A stretch of DNA of 64,000 bases, from contig NZ_VLKW01000001.1 in NCBI RefSeq assembly GCF_007830495.1, positions 919,912-983,911 on the forward strand, in the 5' to 3' direction. The notes under the pieces were generated by a model, which saw only the letters and a program-made list of their open reading frames with translations, searched no databases and had not been told where the DNA came from. Numbering within the stretch: the stretch's first letter is position 1; every line of letters begins with the position of its first letter. The translations under genes were made by a program, and so were the position numbers. Origin of the DNA: Pseudoduganella flava (lineage in GTDB: Bacteria > Pseudomonadota > Gammaproteobacteria > Burkholderiales > Burkholderiaceae_D). Positions 61,355 through 64,000 of the stretch are shown here, piece after piece.

Positions 61355-62116
61355 TCACATCTGCTTGAACAGGTGCAGGAAGCTGCGGCTGACCTCGAGC
61401 TTCTCGGGACGGCCCTTGATCATCACCAGGTGGCGGCCGCGGATATCGCGCGTCACGCCTTCGATCGCGTTGACGTTCACCAGTGTGGCGCGGTGGATCT
61501 GCCAGAACAGCGACGGGTCGAGCTCGTCGGCCAGGTCGCGCACGGGCTTGCGGATCAACGCCTCGAATTTGTCGGTCTGCACACAGGTGTACTTCTCGTC
61601 CGAGCGGAAGAACAGGATCTCTTCGACCGGAATCATGCGCAGGTCCTGGCCTATGCTGGCCTGGATCCATTGCAGGAATTTCGGCTTCGGCGAAGCGATC
61701 TTTTCCGCGATCTGCGACAGCATCGCCGTAACGCTCGCGTTGACGTCGCCGGCGGGCTTGTGCAGGCGATCCTTCAGGCGCTCCGCCGTGATCTTCAGGC
61801 GCTCCTGCTCCGGTGGCTTCAGCACATAGTCGACCGCGCCCCGTTCGAACGCCTCGACGGCATACGCATCGTAGGCGGTGACGAACACGACATGGCTCTT
61901 GTTGCCGATGACGGCCGCCGCTTCCATGCCCGTCTTGCCGGGCATGCGGATATCGAGGAACGTGAAATCGGGCTTCAGCTCGTCGACCAGCGCAACCGCC
62001 TCATCGCCATTCTTCGCTTCGCCGACGATCTCCAGTTCCGGCCACACCTGGCCCAGGCGCATGCGCAACTGGTCGCGCATCAAACGTTCATCGTCGGCTA
62101 GTATCGCAGTTGGCAT
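61355..62116 (-). CDS. LytTR (AlgR/LytR) response regulator
   Basis: 253 residues. Receiver about 1-120 with Asp8-Asp9, phospho-acceptor Asp55 (FTFLDIRMPG), Thr80 and Lys100; a helical linker; LytTR DNA-binding domain about 150-250 (IPVEEILFFRSDEKYTCVQT, WQIHRATLVNVNAIEGV). Its gene lies 66 bases after the LytS-like kinase on the same strand, its likely partner. Targets unknown. Confidence 0.93.
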   Translation of the reverse strand: MPTAILADDERLMRDQLRMRLGQVWPELEIVGEAKNGDEAVALVDELKPDFTFLDIRMPGKTGMEAAAVIGNKSHVVFVTAYDAYAVEAFERGAVDYVLKPPEQERLKITAERLKDRLHKPAGDVNASVTAMLSQIAEKIASPKPKFLQWIQASIGQDLRMIPVEEILFFRSDEKYTCVQTDKFEALIRKPVRDLADELDPSLFWQIHRATLVNVNAIEGVTRDIRGRHLVMIKGRPEKLEVSRSFLHLFKQM

Positions 62117-62182
62117 GATTCACAAGAATAAGTAGGCAACAGGTGCCAATTATTCAATGAATCGGCGCCGGAAGCAACGTCT

Positions 62183-63514
62183 TCATTTCCTCAGCGGTTC
62201 GGACAGCCGATACGGCACTTCGATTGTGGCAATGACGCCGCTGGGCTGGTTCGGCTCGATCAGCAACTGGCCTTGTTCGCCGTGCAGCAGTTTCAGCCGT
62301 TCACGGATGTTCGACAGGCCCAACCCCGTGCCGGTGCTCGGCTTGGCGCCGAAGCCGAGGCCGTCGTCCGCCACGATGACGCGCAGCTTGCTGTGTGCTA
62401 CTTCGGCGTGCACCCGCAAGGTGCCGCCCTCGGGCTTGCCTTCGAGGCCGTGCTTGATCGCGTTCTCCACCATCGATTGCAGCATCATCGGCGGGAACGC
62501 CGCGCTGCGCAGGCCGTCCGGAATGTCGAAGTCGATCGTCAGCCTTTCCTCCATGCGCATCTTCAACAGGGCCAGGTAGGCAAGCACCATGTCCGCCTCG
62601 CGGCCCAGGTTCGTGATCAAGGTGCTGTCGCGCATTTGCGGCAGTACCGCACGCAGATATTTGATCAGGCTGCGCTGCATGGCGGATGCGCGTGGCGGAT
62701 CCGTCTCGATCAGGTGCTCCACGGACGCCAGCGTATTGAACAGGAAGTGCGGCTCGACCTGGGCCTGCATCATCTGCATCTTCGCCTCGGAAAGCTGGCG
62801 CTGCATGGATTCGCGTTCCGCAGCCGCGTTCGCCGTTTGCATCTCCGCTTCCGCCTTCTTCTTGCCGCCCATCAGCGCCTTCATGCCGAACAGCGTCAGC
62901 ACGAGCAGCGACACGAAACTCTTGAACCAGGTGGACGCCTGCTCGTGGTAGCGCGACACCTTTTCCTCGGCCGCGTTGTCGACCGCTTCCTCGAGCGCGT
63001 TGGACAATTCCTCGCCGATCTGCGGCGGCAGTTCGATGTGCACTTCCTCGCCAGGCAAGGTCTTGACGGCGGAACCCGGCTTGGCAGGTTTTTCCGGCGG
63101 CGCAGGCGGCGCGGGAGCGGCCGGGGCAGCGGGCGCCGCGGCACCTTCCGGCGTGGCGGGCGTTTCCGGAGTTTCTGGGGTTTCCGGCGTTTCGGGCGTT
63201 TCCGGGGCGGCCGGCGTGGGATTGCGCAGCTTGCCGCCGCGCGGATTGAAGTGGATGCCGCTGTCGTCGATGACGATATTCGTGTCGGCGCCGGACTTCG
63301 GCCGCTTGTGCGAGCGCATCACCACTTCCTCGTCCATATTCGGCGAGAACAATTCGTCCTGCAGGATCGATGCCGCAATCAGCGCAAGGGCGGCGAACAG
63401 GAAGAACTTCCACCACGACAGTTGGGTAACCCAGGTCGCGGTCCGGTCGAAGCCCCGGTGCAGCCAGGCCAGCACTGTCTTTACGGTCTCTTGTGTTTTC
63501 GGGGTGGGAAACAT
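62183..63514 (-). CDS. LytS-like sensor histidine kinase (His_kinase family) with PET repeats
   Basis: 443 residues. TM1 about 34-50, a periplasmic region of about 145 residues with a Pro/Glu/Thr/Ala repeat section (about 100-150), TM2 about 196-213, coiled coil, then QMMQAQVEPHFLFNTLAS with phospho-His256 and an HATPase domain (SMVENAIKHG, ADDGLGFG). This is the class that pairs with LytTR regulators, as found just downstream. The repeat comes from a 9-bp DNA repeat and may vary in length. The signal is unknown. Confidence 0.93.
   Translation of the reverse strand: MFPTPKTQETVKTVLAWLHRGFDRTATWVTQLSWWKFFLFAALALIAASILQDELFSPNMDEEVVMRSHKRPKSGADTNIVIDDSGIHFNPRGGKLRNPTPAAPETPETPETPETPETPATPEGAAAPAAPAAPAPPAPPEKPAKPGSAVKTLPGEEVHIELPPQIGEELSNALEEAVDNAAEEKVSRYHEQASTWFKSFVSLLVLTLFGMKALMGGKKKAEAEMQTANAAAERESMQRQLSEAKMQMMQAQVEPHFLFNTLASVEHLIETDPPRASAMQRSLIKYLRAVLPQMRDSTLITNLGREADMVLAYLALLKMRMEERLTIDFDIPDGLRSAAFPPMMLQSMVENAIKHGLEGKPEGGTLRVHAEVAHSKLRVIVADDGLGFGAKPSTGTGLGLSNIRERLKLLHGEQGQLLIEPNQPSGVIATIEVPYRLSEPLRK
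63162..63206 (-). repeat. 9-bp tandem repeat in the kinase gene
   Basis: Five units of GTTTCCGGN-type (plus strand 63162, 63171, 63180, 63189, 63198), encoding (Glu-Thr-Pro)n on the minus strand. Copy changes keep frame, so the extracytoplasmic linker could lengthen or shorten. Confidence 0.8.
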
Positions 63515-63654
63515 GGGTGCTTTCTTACTGAGGTAGGCAAGTGTAGATAACGTTACGCAAAACTGTCCACCCGCACCAGGGCTGTGCGACAGGCTGCGAA
63601 AACCCAGGGCTGGAACGAAAAAGTGCGGGATGGTCCGGTTGTCGCAAAAAGCGC

Positions 63655-63683
63655 TTGCGCAACGGCGGCGGCGTTGCTATAGT
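63655..63683 (+). promoter_or_regulatory. rRNA operon promoter P1
   Basis: -35 TTGCGC (63655-63660), 17-base spacer, -10 TATAGT (63678-63683). It is the upstream one of two well-spaced promoters that point toward the rRNA leader. Confidence 0.6.
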
Positions 63684-63752
63684 TCTGTCCCTCGCAGCGA
63701 ACAACGACGTAGCGAGATGTTGAAAGCGCGAAGCGCTGGAAACAAAGAGGGG

Positions 63753-63781
63753 TTGACGAGCTGCACGAAACACCGCATAAT
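63753..63781 (+). promoter_or_regulatory. rRNA operon promoter P2
   Basis: -35 TTGACG (63753-63758), 17-base spacer, -10 CATAAT (63776-63781). Predicted start near 63788. The best promoter in the 486-base gene-free stretch 63515-64000. Confidence 0.8.
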
Positions 63782-63850
63782 CTCATCTCTCTGCTGCTGA
63801 CAAACACAACGATTTGTCGATAACTGCAGCGTACGCCGAAGGGCGCAGAA

Positions 63851-63861
63851 TTCTTTAACAA
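63851..63861 (+). promoter_or_regulatory. boxA antitermination element of an rRNA operon leader
   Basis: TTCTTTAACAA matches the boxA core (TGCTCTTTAACA) and is followed by the AT-rich 16S leader sequence to the window edge (ATCAACAGTCGATAAGTGTG, then GTTTGATGATG). The mature 16S gene itself would start beyond 64000. Confidence 0.8.
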
Positions 63862-64000
63862 TCAACAGTCGATAAGTGTGGGCGTTTGATGATGTGCCCT
63901 GAACTTCGGTTCAGATCGCTCAAAATATATAGCATCAAACGCTCGCACAAAATACGTAATCATCTTCGGATGATTCGTCAGTATTTTGAGTGAGTGACCT

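Noticed and set aside
63862..64000. 16S rRNA gene start
   Set aside because: The sequence here is leader; the conserved 16S 5' end (AGAGTTTGAT) is not reached before the window ends.

Overview
The window is high-GC (mid-60s percent by eye) and reads like a chromosome segment of an Oxalobacteraceae betaproteobacterium (Massilia / Pseudoduganella / Duganella type). Pointers are three PEP-CTERM proteins, an EpsA-like LuxR regulator, a Burkholderiales-type general porin, the clpS-clpA-cspA neighbourhood, the AcnD/PrpF version of the 2-methylcitrate cycle, and a cysI-DUF934-cysH-cysD-cysN-cobA operon facing cysB. This placement is from gene content only.

Layout. 1-995: end of a secreted Ig-like protein and a PEP-CTERM protein. 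1183-12210: a PhoB-like regulator with a degenerate receiver, an EpsA-like regulator, then a tightly coupled ten-gene secretion or pilus-like operon: GspG, GspF, GspE, four genes that look like the PilM/PilN/PilO/PilP inner-membrane platform, a TPR-bearing lipoprotein secretin and three more pseudopilins. A PEP-CTERM gene (12415) follows. 12973-19351: murJ, rpsT, a small His/Lys-rich secreted peptide, rluE, icd, an ArsR-SRPBCC-GST operon and a cold-shock gene. 19677-22276: clpS-clpA. 22396-25693: a palindromic repeat, a divergent LysR / SnoaL-quinone oxidoreductase locus and a third PEP-CTERM gene. 25906-29777: a tricorn-like periplasmic protease and a DUF6328-like membrane protein. 29822-37441: the prp locus, with a sigma-54 promoter. 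37601-43021: a five-PAS GGDEF-EAL protein, xthA, a hypothetical gene and a lipoprotein. 43168-48916: pepA facing lptF-lptG-CbiX-nitrilase, then a hypothetical gene. 49061-51137: stress-type DUF2382/YflT proteins and a second DUF6328-like protein. 51170-58920: sulfate assimilation with cobA and cysB. 59050-63514: porin, a small coiled-coil membrane protein, an orphan HisKA_3 kinase and a LytTR regulator / LytS-like kinase pair. 63515-64000: tandem promoters and boxA leader of an rRNA operon whose 16S gene lies beyond the right edge.

How it fits together. The most unusual locus is the 2742-12210 operon. It has the ATPase, platform protein, major pseudopilin and secretin of type II secretion, but a PilMNOP-like platform instead of GspC/L/M. 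It has no visible prepilin peptidase and no recognisable GspH/I/J set, and three of its components carry long proline-rich segments. The PEP-CTERM genes at both ends and the EpsA-like regulator suggest a link to the exosortase / exopolysaccharide programme, but that is inference. Elsewhere two pathways are visible: propionate catabolism by 2-methylcitrate, and assimilatory sulfate reduction through APS reductase and sirohaem sulfite reductase, with CobA and a small CbiX-type chelatase supplying two of the sirohaem steps.
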